The position numbers and the translations under genes were made by a program. Under the pieces are notes generated by a model. It was given only the letters and a program-made list of their open reading frames with translations. It made no database searches and was not told where the DNA came from. 6,813 bases of DNA from positions 1-6,813 of the forward strand of contig DURG01000306.1 of assembly GCA_012837465.1 (NCBI GenBank). The letters run 5' to 3'. Position 1 is the first letter of the stretch, and each line of letters begins with the position of its first letter. This document shows positions 1 through 5,890 of this stretch, in pieces. The DNA comes from Propionibacterium sp. (GTDB lineage Bacteria; Actinomycetota; Actinomycetes; Propionibacteriales; Propionibacteriaceae).

Positions 1-596
1 ACCGGCTCACCAAAAATACGGCCATCCGCGGGGCGCTGCTGCTGCCGTGGCTGATCTCCAACGTCATCGCCGCCATGCTGTGGTTCTGGCTGCTGGACTA
101 CCAGATCGGCCTTGTCAACATGTTCCTCGACTGGATCGGCATGGGGAAGATCGCCTTCTTCGGCGATGAGGCCTGGGCTATCCCCACCATCGCGTTCATC
201 AATGTGTGGCGCCACATGGGTTACACCGCGCTGCTCGTGTTCGCGGGCCTCCAAACCATCCCGGGATACGTCTACGAGGCCGCTTCGATCGATGGCAGTA
301 GCGAGTGGAGCTCCTTCTGGCGCATCACGATGCCGCTGCTGCGGCCAGTGCTGGCAATGGTCTTGGTGATCTCGCTGACCGGCTCGTTCCAGGTGTTCGA
401 CACCGTCGCAGTCACCACGGGTGGCGGTCCCGTCAACGCCACGCGCGTGATCCAGTACTACATCTGGGAGAAGGGCTTTGCGCAAGGCGAGTTCGGCTAC
501 GCCAGCGCCCTCGCCCTCGTCCTGTTCCTCATTCTCGCCACGGTTGCGTTCTTCCAGCTACGGCTGATGCGTGCCGACGAGTCGGATCTCGCCTGA
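1..596 (+). CDS. Carbohydrate ABC transporter permease, MalF/UgpA type (5' partial)
   Basis: Inner membrane subunit of a binding-protein-dependent sugar importer; it would pair with the next gene product to form the translocation channel. The reading frame is already open at base 3 and runs to TGA at 594-596, so the start and the N-terminal membrane segments lie off the window; 197 codons are visible. An internal ATG at 75 is inside a membrane helix and is not the start. Hydrophobic segments are visible at about fragment residues 10-32, 60-80, 108-128 and 168-185. The cytoplasmic coupling loop has the EAA signature: EAASIDG at residues 92-98 (bases 276-296), followed by F-x-x-I-x-x-P as in the family. 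This loop docks on the ATPase. The next gene begins 12 bases downstream, so the two are surely co-transcribed. The substrate cannot be read from this subunit. Family assignment is strong. Confidence 0.93.
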   Translation, partial: RLTKNTAIRGALLLPWLISNVIAAMLWFWLLDYQIGLVNMFLDWIGMGKIAFFGDEAWAIPTIAFINVWRHMGYTALLVFAGLQTIPGYVYEAASIDGSSEWSSFWRITMPLLRPVLAMVLVISLTGSFQVFDTVAVTTGGGPVNATRVIQYYIWEKGFAQGEFGYASALALVLFLILATVAFFQLRLMRADESDLA

Positions 597-608
597 GAGG
601 GGCCCACC

Positions 609-1547
609 ATGACCACCATCACCTCCACACCCGAGATCATCGAAGCCACCGAGCCGGCGCGCCGTCGTCGCAAGAAGTCCTCGCCCGGCCGCATCCTGGC
701 CTGGGCCGTCATGATCGGCTTCCTGGCGCTGAGCATCTTCCCCTTCCTGTGGATGCTCCGCACCGCGCTCTCCACGACCCGCATGCTGCCCACGGACCCC
801 GGCTCGCTGCTGCCCGTCGAGTTCACCACCGGTGCCTTCAAGCGCGTGTTGGGCCTCTCGACTGCGGCCGAATCCGTCGCCGAGGGCGGCGCCGGCGCAT
901 CGGTGAACTTCTGGCTGTTCCTCCGAAACTCCGCCATCTATTCCACCATCGTGACCGCCGGCCAGGTGTTCTTCAGCGCGATGGCCGCCTACGCGTTCGC
1001 CCGGCTGCGCTGGAAGGGACGAGAGATCGTCTTCGGTGTGTTCCTCACCGCGCTCATGGTCCCGCCGATCTTCACGGCGCTGCCCAACTTCATCACGATC
1101 AAGAACTTGGGCCTGCTCAACACGTTTGCAGGTCTGGCCGCCCCCACGTTCTTCATGACGCCCTTCGCAGTGTTCTTCCTGCGGCAGTTCTTCTTGGGCA
1201 TCAACCGTGAGATCGAGGAAGCGGCCATGATCGACGGCGCGGGCCACGCCAGGCGCTTCTTCGGGATCATCCTCCCGATGAGTTCAGCCCCGGTCACCAC
1301 GCTCTCCATCCTCACCTTCATCACAGCGTGGAACGACTACTTCTGGCCGCTACTCGTCGGCGGCACGGAGGACAGCCGCGTCCTCACGGTCGCGCTCGGC
1401 GTCTTCCGGTCGCAGACCCCACAAGGCAGCCCTGACTGGGCCGGCCTCATGGCGGCAACCCTCATCGCGGCGCTGCCCGTCCTCATCCTCTTCTTCGCCT
1501 TCAGCAAGAAGATCATCAACTCCATCGGCTACTCCGGCGTCAAGTGA
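609..1547 (+). CDS. Carbohydrate ABC transporter permease, MalG/UgpE type
   Basis: Second membrane subunit of the same sugar importer, 312 residues, somewhat longer than typical members of about 275-300. The ATG at 609 is preceded by GAGAGGGG at 595-602, which supports this start. The N-terminus is a basic cytoplasmic tail (RRRRKK at residues 18-23), then a first helix at about 29-51. Further helices are likely at about 107-130, 143-165, 175-193, 226-245 and 277-297. The EAA coupling loop is clear: EEAAMIDGAG at 203-212 followed by FFGIILP at 217-223. The C-terminal end (FFAFSKK, then GYSGVK) is characteristic of MalG-like permeases, which commonly end in G-x-V/T-K-G or similar. The extra length sits mainly in the first external loop, about residues 82-98, rich in Ala, Gly and Glu. 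The stop overlaps a GTG that could open the following frame, but that gene probably starts further on. Confidence 0.95.
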   Translation: MTTITSTPEIIEATEPARRRRKKSSPGRILAWAVMIGFLALSIFPFLWMLRTALSTTRMLPTDPGSLLPVEFTTGAFKRVLGLSTAAESVAEGGAGASVNFWLFLRNSAIYSTIVTAGQVFFSAMAAYAFARLRWKGREIVFGVFLTALMVPPIFTALPNFITIKNLGLLNTFAGLAAPTFFMTPFAVFFLRQFFLGINREIEEAAMIDGAGHARRFFGIILPMSSAPVTTLSILTFITAWNDYFWPLLVGGTEDSRVLTVALGVFRSQTPQGSPDWAGLMAATLIAALPVLILFFAFSKKIINSIGYSGVK

Positions 1548-1558
1548 CACCCATCATG

Positions 1559-1563
1559 AAAGG
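1559..1563 (+). promoter_or_regulatory. Ribosome binding site deciding the start of the sugar-binding lipoprotein
   Basis: AAAGG lies 10 bases before ATG 1574. The two alternative in-frame starts, GTG 1544 and ATG 1556, have no purine-rich Shine-Dalgarno match in the preceding bases. Choosing 1574 also places the basic residues and hydrophobic core of the signal peptide at the N-terminus, where they belong. Confidence 0.6.
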
Positions 1564-1573
1564 CACATGCACC

Positions 1574-2917
1574 ATGAAGACCCCCCGTTTCCTCAAGACC
1601 TTGGCAGCAGCCGCGGTCATCATCCCCTTGGCCGCGTGTGGCGGCGGTGGGGGCACCGACGCTGGCGGTGGAGGTGGGGACGCCTCCGGCACCATCACCT
1701 ACTGGCTGTGGGACGCCAACCAGCTGCCGGCCTACCAAGCCTGCGCAGATGAGTTCAACACCGCAAACGAGGGCCTCGAAGTCGTCGTCGAGCAGTACGG
1801 CTGGGACGACTACTGGCAGAAGGTCACCAACGGCTTCGTCGCCGGTACAGCCCCCGATGTGTTCACCGATCACGTCGCCCGCTACGCCGAGTTCGTCTCC
1901 ACCAACCAACTCCTTGCCATCGACGACGTGCCCATGGGGGAGTACCAGGACGGCCTGGCGGAGCTCTGGGTGGGCCCCGACGGCAAGCGCTACGGCATGC
2001 CGAAAGACTTCGACACCATCGCCCTGTTCTACAACAAGGGCATGACCGATGAGGCTGGGGTGACCGACCAGCTGGCCAGCCTCGAATGGAATCCCGAGGA
2101 CGGCGGCACCTACGAAGAGGTCATCGCACACCTCACAGTAGACGGGGCCGGCGTGCGCGGTGATGAGCCGGGCTTCAACAAGGATGACGTCGAGGTCTAC
2201 GGTCTCGGCATGGACGGCTTCAGCGGCGGTGCCTGGGGCCAAACGCAGTGGAGCATGTACACCGGCACCACCGGCTGGACCCACACCGACGAGAACCCTT
2301 GGGGTACCACGTTCAACTACGACGACGAGCGCTTCCAGGACACCTGGACCTGGCTGCTCAGCATGGTCGACAAGGGCTACGTGCCCCCGCTGAAGGCCGT
2401 CACCGGCCAGGGCTCCAGCGACATCTTCGCGGCTGGCAAGTACGCCACCCTCATGCAGGGTTCCTGGATGACAAAGGCCATCTTCGACTCCCCGAACATC
2501 GAGGTGGGTCTGGCCCCGACCCCCATCGGCCCGGAGGGCAACCGCTCCAGCGCCTACAACGGCCTGGCTGACTCCATCTGGGTGGGCACCGACAACCCCG
2601 AGGGTGCCAAGAAGTGGGTCGAGTATCTCGGCGGCGAGGAGTGCCAGACCACTGTCGGCGAGCACGCCGTCGTGTTCCCGGCGAACCCCGCAGCCACGGA
2701 GGTCGCCCAGAAGGCGTTCGCCGACGAGGGCATCGATGTGAGCCCCTTCCTCGTGCACATCGAGGAGGGCACCACCCACCTGCTCCCCATCATCGACAAG
2801 GCCGCGCAGGTTGAGGGCATCATGACCCCGGCGCTGGATGCGGTGTACGCCGGATCTGCTCCGGTGACGTCGATGAACGAGATCAACCAGCAACTGGAAG
2901 CCCTGTACGCAGGCTGA
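1574..2917 (+). CDS. ABC transporter sugar-binding lipoprotein (solute-binding family 1)
   Basis: Extracytoplasmic, membrane-anchored receptor for the sugar importer encoded just upstream, 447 residues. It has a lipoprotein signal peptide: Lys2, Arg5 and Lys8, a hydrophobic core at 10-20, and the lipobox L19-A20-A21-C22, so Cys22 should become the lipidated N-terminus. A Gly/Asp-rich flexible linker (about 23-38) leads into the mature fold, which begins with TITYWLWDAN, the usual first strand of MalE-like binding proteins. The segments GTAPDVF and, later, LMQGSWMTK are typical of the family. Many Trp and Tyr residues in the middle (for example the stretch encoded around 2230-2310) fit an aromatic sugar-binding cleft. 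An in-frame GTG at 1544, overlapping the previous stop, would add 10 residues, but it lacks a ribosome binding site and would push the charged region inward. Last gene of the operon. The sugar is not identifiable; an oligosaccharide is likely from the family. Confidence 0.93.
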   Translation: MKTPRFLKTLAAAAVIIPLAACGGGGGTDAGGGGGDASGTITYWLWDANQLPAYQACADEFNTANEGLEVVVEQYGWDDYWQKVTNGFVAGTAPDVFTDHVARYAEFVSTNQLLAIDDVPMGEYQDGLAELWVGPDGKRYGMPKDFDTIALFYNKGMTDEAGVTDQLASLEWNPEDGGTYEEVIAHLTVDGAGVRGDEPGFNKDDVEVYGLGMDGFSGGAWGQTQWSMYTGTTGWTHTDENPWGTTFNYDDERFQDTWTWLLSMVDKGYVPPLKAVTGQGSSDIFAAGKYATLMQGSWMTKAIFDSPNIEVGLAPTPIGPEGNRSSAYNGLADSIWVGTDNPEGAKKWVEYLGGEECQTTVGEHAVVFPANPAATEVAQKAFADEGIDVSPFLVHIEEGTTHLLPIIDKAAQVEGIMTPALDAVYAGSAPVTSMNEINQQLEALYAG

Positions 2918-2942
2918 TCCCGCACCGCATCGCCGTCAATCT

Positions 2943-2997
2943 CCGGGCAGGTGCGACCTGTGCAGCAACTCCGCCGCACAGGTCCGCACCCGCCCGG
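2943..2997. terminator. Bidirectional terminator hairpin between convergent genes
   Basis: The arms at 2943-2963 and 2976-2997 are complementary over about 20 pairs, with one A/C mismatch and one bulged base, around a 12-base loop. It occupies most of the 91-base gap (2918-3008) between the stop of the sugar-binding protein and the stop of the deacetylase on the other strand. Neither side has a U-tract, which is common for hairpins at actinobacterial gene ends. Function is inferred from position and stem strength. Nothing else is visible in this gap. Confidence 0.72.
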
Positions 2998-3008
2998 TTG
3001 GCGTTCGA

Positions 3009-4088
3009 CTAACAGGCGACTCCCGCTGGCTGGGCGGCGACTGCGCCCTGGTTCCTGCACACCCCGATGCCCTTGGCCTTCAGCCCGTCGCGGATGCCCC
3101 TCAGCGTCGTCTCGTTGAAGCCGTTCCACTGCATGTGCATCAGCACGGTCTGGCCGGGCTTCGCATTGGCGACCACCTCGTCGACGAGTTCGCGGCTCGT
3201 CTTGCCGTGCCAGTCCAAGGTGTCGTAGTTCCACAGCCACATCCGCATGCCGACTGCCCCGTAGGCCTTCCGGACGGTGGCGTTGTGCGCCCCGTACGGC
3301 GGGCGGCCGTACGTCGTGACGATGCCGGGCGCGCCCAGTTGCCGCACGGCCTCGGCGTAGGAGACCTTCGTCAGGTTCGGGTGGCTGATGGAGTGGTTGA
3401 ACACGTAGTGCCCGTGGCTGCGGGCGTAGGCCGGGTCGAAGCGCCCGGCGGTCAGGCAGTTCCCGGTGGGGAAGAGCGCCAGCGCGATCCCCAGGTCCTG
3501 CGCGTCCCGCACGGCCGCCTTGAACCCGTCCATGGTGTTGGGGCAGTCGTCGAAGGTGAGCATCACCTTGTCGGACATGTTCGGCCCGCGCAGGGTGTCG
3601 TAGCCCGACGGCGGGGCCGGCGTCGGCGCGGGGGCCGTGCTGCCCGGCGGGCGGTAGTTGTACAGCCTGTCGAGATCCGGCCAGATCACGCCGAAGTGCA
3701 CGATGTTGTTGAACACGAACTGCCGACCGTCCCAGATGTAGGCGCGGCACCCGTTGCGGCCGGTCTTCGGGGTGTCGCACTCGGTGTACCAGCGGCGCCC
3801 CGCAACAGTGTGGTTGCCGGGAGTCGCGAGGGGGTTGCCCGCCCAGATGGCGCGGGGCGAGGGCAGGTAGGTGAGGTTGTTGAACACCCACTTCCCGCCG
3901 CTCCTGATCTGCGTGGTGCAGCGCGCCGTCCGTGAGTAGGGCTCGCACCAGGTGCGCCACTCCCGCCCGCCGCTGACGTGCTCGCCGGGTGTGGTGTAGA
4001 CGTCGACGGCGGCGTGGGCCGGTGGCCACGCCCCGAAGGCGAGCACTCCTGCCAGCAGGGCGACGACGACCGATGTGAACTTCTTCAT
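3009..4088 (-). CDS. Secreted polysaccharide deacetylase (NodB domain, carbohydrate esterase 4 family) with duplicated N-terminal Cys/Trp module
   Basis: Predicted exported metal-dependent N-deacetylase of an acetylated glycan, 359 residues. The ATG at 4088 follows GGGGAGAG (4091-4098) and opens a classic signal peptide: Lys2-Lys3, a hydrophobic core 6-20, then AHA before a likely cleavage near residue 26. The frame is open further upstream, but that extension would bury the signal peptide. Residues 34-128 hold two copies of a Cys/Trp module. Residues 147-160 are a Pro/Ala linker. The NodB domain covers about 168-340. All five CE4 motifs are present: TFDDC (178-182, Asp180 and Asp181), HSISHP (232-237, two metal-binding His), RPPYG (262-266), DTLDW (289-293), and LMH (316-318). 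The first motif has Cys where Gly is usual. The eight Cys in the mature chain (48, 57, 104, 114, 182, 211, 344, 359) could form four disulphides. The substrate is unknown; peptidoglycan, a wall polymer or xylan are options. Confidence 0.92.
   Translation of the reverse strand: MKKFTSVVVALLAGVLAFGAWPPAHAAVDVYTTPGEHVSGGREWRTWCEPYSRTARCTTQIRSGGKWVFNNLTYLPSPRAIWAGNPLATPGNHTVAGRRWYTECDTPKTGRNGCRAYIWDGRQFVFNNIVHFGVIWPDLDRLYNYRPPGSTAPAPTPAPPSGYDTLRGPNMSDKVMLTFDDCPNTMDGFKAAVRDAQDLGIALALFPTGNCLTAGRFDPAYARSHGHYVFNHSISHPNLTKVSYAEAVRQLGAPGIVTTYGRPPYGAHNATVRKAYGAVGMRMWLWNYDTLDWHGKTSRELVDEVVANAKPGQTVLMHMQWNGFNETTLRGIRDGLKAKGIGVCRNQGAVAAQPAGVAC
3705..3989 (-). repeat. Tandem protein-level repeat (two Cys/Trp modules) inside the deacetylase gene
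   Basis: Copy 1 is residues 34-71 (3876-3989) and copy 2 is residues 90-128 (3705-3821), a period of 56-57 residues. Shared positions are PGxH at the start (34-37 and 90-93), Trp44/Trp100, Cys48/Cys104, Cys57/Cys114, and VFNN (68-71 and 125-128). Only one single-residue gap is needed, between the two Cys. DNA identity is low apart from about 11 bases at the VFNN codons, so the duplication is old. I recall similar modules attached to other secreted actinobacterial enzymes. A wall- or glycan-binding role is inference. Confidence 0.75.
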
Positions 4089-4135
4089 GGCTCTCCCCAA
4101 GGCAAGGCCGGCAGGGAAGTGTCCGGCTGCCCACC

Positions 4136-4162
4136 ACGATAGGACTGCGTGAAGAACGGCAA
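4136..4162 (-). promoter_or_regulatory. Possible promoter of the deacetylase gene
   Basis: On the minus strand, TTGCCG (4157-4162) and TATCGT (4136-4141) resemble -35 and -10 boxes, with a short 15-base spacer. Transcription would begin near 4129, giving a leader of about 40 bases before the ribosome binding site at 4091-4098. It lies downstream of the metQ terminator, where a separate promoter would be needed. The boxes are weak matches, so this is tentative. Confidence 0.3.
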
Positions 4163-4198
4163 AAGAGCCTGTCGTCCCCGGTTTTGGGTCCTCGGGTA

Positions 4199-4243
4199 CG
4201 ACGACGGGGCCACGCAAATCACTACCGCGTGGCCCCGTCGTCG
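4199..4243 (-). terminator. Strong stem-loop terminator after metQ
   Basis: A perfect 17-base inverted repeat, arms 4199-4215 and 4227-4243, around an 11-base A-rich loop (4216-4226). It begins 21 bases beyond the metQ stop on the minus strand. No T-run follows on either strand. Its place at the end of the met operon and before the deacetylase suggests termination of metNIQ. An mRNA 3'-end stabiliser is an alternative. The rest of the 4089-4264 gap holds only the possible deacetylase promoter. Confidence 0.75.
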
Positions 4244-4264
4244 GATGGGGTCTGGTACCTGGGG

Positions 4265-5107
4265 TCAGCCAGGGATCACATCGCCGGCGGGCCATTCCTG
4301 CTTGATGAAGTCGGCGACCTCATCGGAGTGGAGCAGCTCGTCGAGCTTGGCGACGCCCTCGTTGGTGTTGTCGGTGCGCCACGCGAGGATGTTGGCGTAG
4401 GGGTTGCCCTCCACGGCCTCGACCGCGATGGCGTCCTCGGCCTTCAGCCCCGCGTTGAGGATGAAGTTGCCGTTGATGAGCGCGACGTCGACCTTCGGGT
4501 CGTCGAGCAACTGGACGACGACCTCGGGCTGCGACTCCTCGAACGTCAGGCCCTTCGGGTTCTGCTCGTCGGAGACGGTCAGCGCCGTGGTGTCCTCGGT
4601 GATGTCCTGCAGCAGGCCGGCGTCCTCGAGGAGCTTGAGGCCGCGGTACTGGTTCGACGGGTCGTTGGTCAGGGCGACCACGCCGCCGTCGGGCACCTGG
4701 TCAGCGGCGGTGTGCTGGTCCGAGAACAGCGCGAACGGCTCGATGTGGACGCCCTCGCCGTGCTCGAACTCGTAGCCCTTCTCCTCCACCTGGTTGTCGA
4801 AGTACGGCACGTGCTGGAAGTAGTTCGCGTCCAGCTCGCCGCCGGCGAGGGCCTCGTTGGGCAGCACGTAGTCGTCGAACTCCTGGATCTCCAGCTCGAT
4901 CCCGGCCTCGGCGGCCAGGTTGTCGCGGACAAACTCGAGGATCTTGGCGTGCGGGACGGGGCTGGCGCCCACGACCACCTTGGTGGTGGCGCCCGCGGGC
5001 GCGTCGGTGGTGGCGTCGGTGCCGGGCGTGGCGGCGTCAGAACCACAAGCCGTCATGGCCATGAGGGTTGCCAACGAGGCAGCGACGGCGGTGAGGATCT
5101 TGCGCAT
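4265..5107 (-). CDS. metQ: Methionine ABC transporter substrate-binding lipoprotein MetQ (NlpA family)
   Basis: Cell-surface receptor that delivers D- or L-methionine to MetNI, 280 residues, normal for the family. The ATG at 5107 has a strong ribosome binding site, AAAGGAG at 5115-5121, 7 bases away. The signal peptide has Arg2-Lys3, a hydrophobic core 5-17, and lipobox M18-T19-A20-C21; Met at the -3 position is less usual than Leu but tolerated. A Thr/Ala/Asp linker (22-42) precedes the folded domain. NlpA-family landmarks are in order: VVVGASPVPHAKIL (44-57), EFDDYVLPNEAL (76-87), LDANYFQHVPYFDN (92-105), NDPSNQYRGLKLL (148-160), VDVALINGNFILNAGL (206-221) and NPYANILAWRTDN (235-247). By comparison with E. 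coli MetQ as I recall it, His99, Tyr102, Arg155, Asn212 and Asn239 are candidate methionine contacts. Third gene of metN-metI-metQ. Unlike the overlapped metN/metI pair, it stands 102 bases after metI with hairpins between. A paralogue for another small amino acid or peptide cannot be excluded. Confidence 0.94.
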   Translation of the reverse strand: MRKILTAVAASLATLMAMTACGSDAATPGTDATTDAPAGATTKVVVGASPVPHAKILEFVRDNLAAEAGIELEIQEFDDYVLPNEALAGGELDANYFQHVPYFDNQVEEKGYEFEHGEGVHIEPFALFSDQHTAADQVPDGGVVALTNDPSNQYRGLKLLEDAGLLQDITEDTTALTVSDEQNPKGLTFEESQPEVVVQLLDDPKVDVALINGNFILNAGLKAEDAIAVEAVEGNPYANILAWRTDNTNEGVAKLDELLHSDEVADFIKQEWPAGDVIPG

Positions 5108-5114
5108 AGGGTTT

Positions 5115-5121
5115 CTCCTTT
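5115..5121 (-). promoter_or_regulatory. Strong ribosome binding site of metQ
   Basis: AAAGGAG, 7 bases before the metQ ATG, is the best Shine-Dalgarno match in the window. It sits 6 bases downstream of a small hairpin (5128-5146). Strong initiation fits the usual need for more binding protein than permease. Confidence 0.75.
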
Positions 5122-5127
5122 GCTCTG

Positions 5128-5146
5128 GGCCGACAACAAGTCGGCC
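5128..5146 (-). promoter_or_regulatory. Small hairpin just upstream of the metQ ribosome binding site
   Basis: A perfect 7-base stem (GGCCGAC at 5128-5134 with GTCGGCC at 5140-5146) and 5-base loop, lying in the metI-metQ gap. It could protect the 5' end of a processed metQ message or influence ribosome access. The role is inferred from position only. Confidence 0.45.
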
Positions 5147-5160
5147 ATCTTCCTTACTGT

Positions 5161-5192
5161 GGCCCGTTCGGGCCGCCCGCCAAGCCGGCGGG
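5161..5192 (-). promoter_or_regulatory. Pair of GC-rich hairpins after metI (attenuator or mRNA stability element)
   Basis: Two adjacent hairpins lie 18 bases beyond the metI stop on the minus strand: a 6-base stem (5176-5181 with 5187-5192, 5-base loop), then a 5-base stem (5161-5165 with 5170-5174, 4-base loop). There is no T-run after them, so partial termination or blocking of RNA decay is more likely than full termination. Apart from these, the hairpin at 5128-5146 and the metQ ribosome binding site, the 102-base gap shows no gene or convincing promoter. Confidence 0.45.
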
Positions 5193-5209
5193 AGTTCTTG
5201 GGTGGGTGC

Positions 5210-5890
5210 TCAGCGGTGGTCGATCTTCTTGGTGACGTAGTCGCCCAGCATCTGGATGAGTTGGACCAGCACCACGAGGATGACCACGGTGATGATCATC
5301 ACGTCGACCTGATAGCGCTGGAAGCCGTAGTTGTACGCGAGCCGGCCGAGGCCGCCGCCACCGATGAGCCCCGCCATCGCGGAGTAGCCGACGATGGTGA
5401 CCACCGTGGTGGTGATCGACGCCACCACCGCAGGCAGCGCCTCCGGGATCAGCACCTTGACCACCGACTGCATCTTGGTCGACCCCATCGCGTGGGCCGC
5501 ATCGAGTTTGCCGGGGTGCACGTCGCGCAACGCTGTCTCGACGAGGCGCGCGAAGAACGGGATGGCCGCGATGGACAGCGAGACCGACGCCGCCGTCGGG
5601 CCCAGCGAGGTGCCGACGATCCACTTGGTGAACGGCATCAGCGCCACCATCAGGATGGCGTACGGGATCGAGCGCGTGATGTTGACGACGATGGAGCTCA
5701 GCACGAAGTTCAGCGGCCGGTTCTCGCCCAGCCCGCCGCTCTGCGTGACGAACAGGATCACACCGAGGGGCAGGCCGACGAGCACCGTGACCAGGCTGGC
5801 GATGCCCACCATCTGGATGGTCTCGATGAACGCGGGCAGCAGCGCCTTCTGCAGGGCGGGGTTGTTGAACCAGGTGTCGAGGAGGATCAT
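5210..5890 (-). CDS. metI: Methionine ABC transporter permease MetI
   Basis: Membrane channel subunit of the methionine importer, 226 residues, close to the usual 215-230; two copies would assemble with two MetN. About five helices are visible, near residues 20-48, 62-85, 98-115, 150-178 and 194-216. The stretch NITRSIPYAIL (70-80), then PFTKWIVGTSLGP (86-98) and IPFFARLVE (110-118), closely matches MetI proteins. The cytoplasmic coupling loop is the short MetI form of the EAA motif: LDAAHAMGS (129-137) followed by VLIPEALP (146-153). VGYSAMAGLIGGGGLG (167-182) is another family hallmark. The ATG at 5890 overlaps the metN stop by 4 bases (ATGA, 5887-5890). Only a weak GGGG lies upstream, so translation is probably coupled to metN. 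Confidence 0.95.
   Translation of the reverse strand: MILLDTWFNNPALQKALLPAFIETIQMVGIASLVTVLVGLPLGVILFVTQSGGLGENRPLNFVLSSIVVNITRSIPYAILMVALMPFTKWIVGTSLGPTAASVSLSIAAIPFFARLVETALRDVHPGKLDAAHAMGSTKMQSVVKVLIPEALPAVVASITTTVVTIVGYSAMAGLIGGGGLGRLAYNYGFQRYQVDVMIITVVILVVLVQLIQMLGDYVTKKIDHR

Noticed and set aside
305..1210. A 301-codon plus-strand frame spanning the two permease genes
   Set aside because: It crosses the boundary between two genes with clear EAA motifs in other frames, and its product is His/Arg/Ala-rich without membrane segments.
1529..2893. A 454-codon open frame on the minus strand opposite the sugar-binding protein
   Set aside because: It is an antisense shadow of a clear lipoprotein gene. 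Its product is low-complexity Val/Gly/Ala/Leu-rich without a recognisable domain.
2554..4137. A 527-codon open frame on the minus strand, in another frame of the deacetylase gene
   Set aside because: It is very Arg/Pro-rich, crosses the terminator hairpin at 2943-2997 and competes with the frame that carries the signal peptide and all five catalytic motifs.
4089..4295. Upstream extension of the deacetylase frame to GTG/ATG near 4295
   Set aside because: It would overlap the end of metQ, run through the 17-bp terminator hairpin and bury the signal peptide 69 residues inside the protein. ATG 4088 has its own ribosome binding site.
5053..5148. Possible 31-residue leader ORF on the minus strand overlapping the start of metQ
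   Set aside because: Its ATG lies in the arm of the 5128-5146 hairpin and its purine-rich upstream sequence is too close to act as a good ribosome binding site. It has no Met-rich or otherwise telling composition, and it ends out of frame inside metQ.
5108..5209. SAM or other methionine-responsive riboswitch before metQ
   Set aside because: The gap is only 102 bases with three simple hairpins and no multi-helix junction I can recognise. A riboswitch, if any, would be expected before metN, outside the window.
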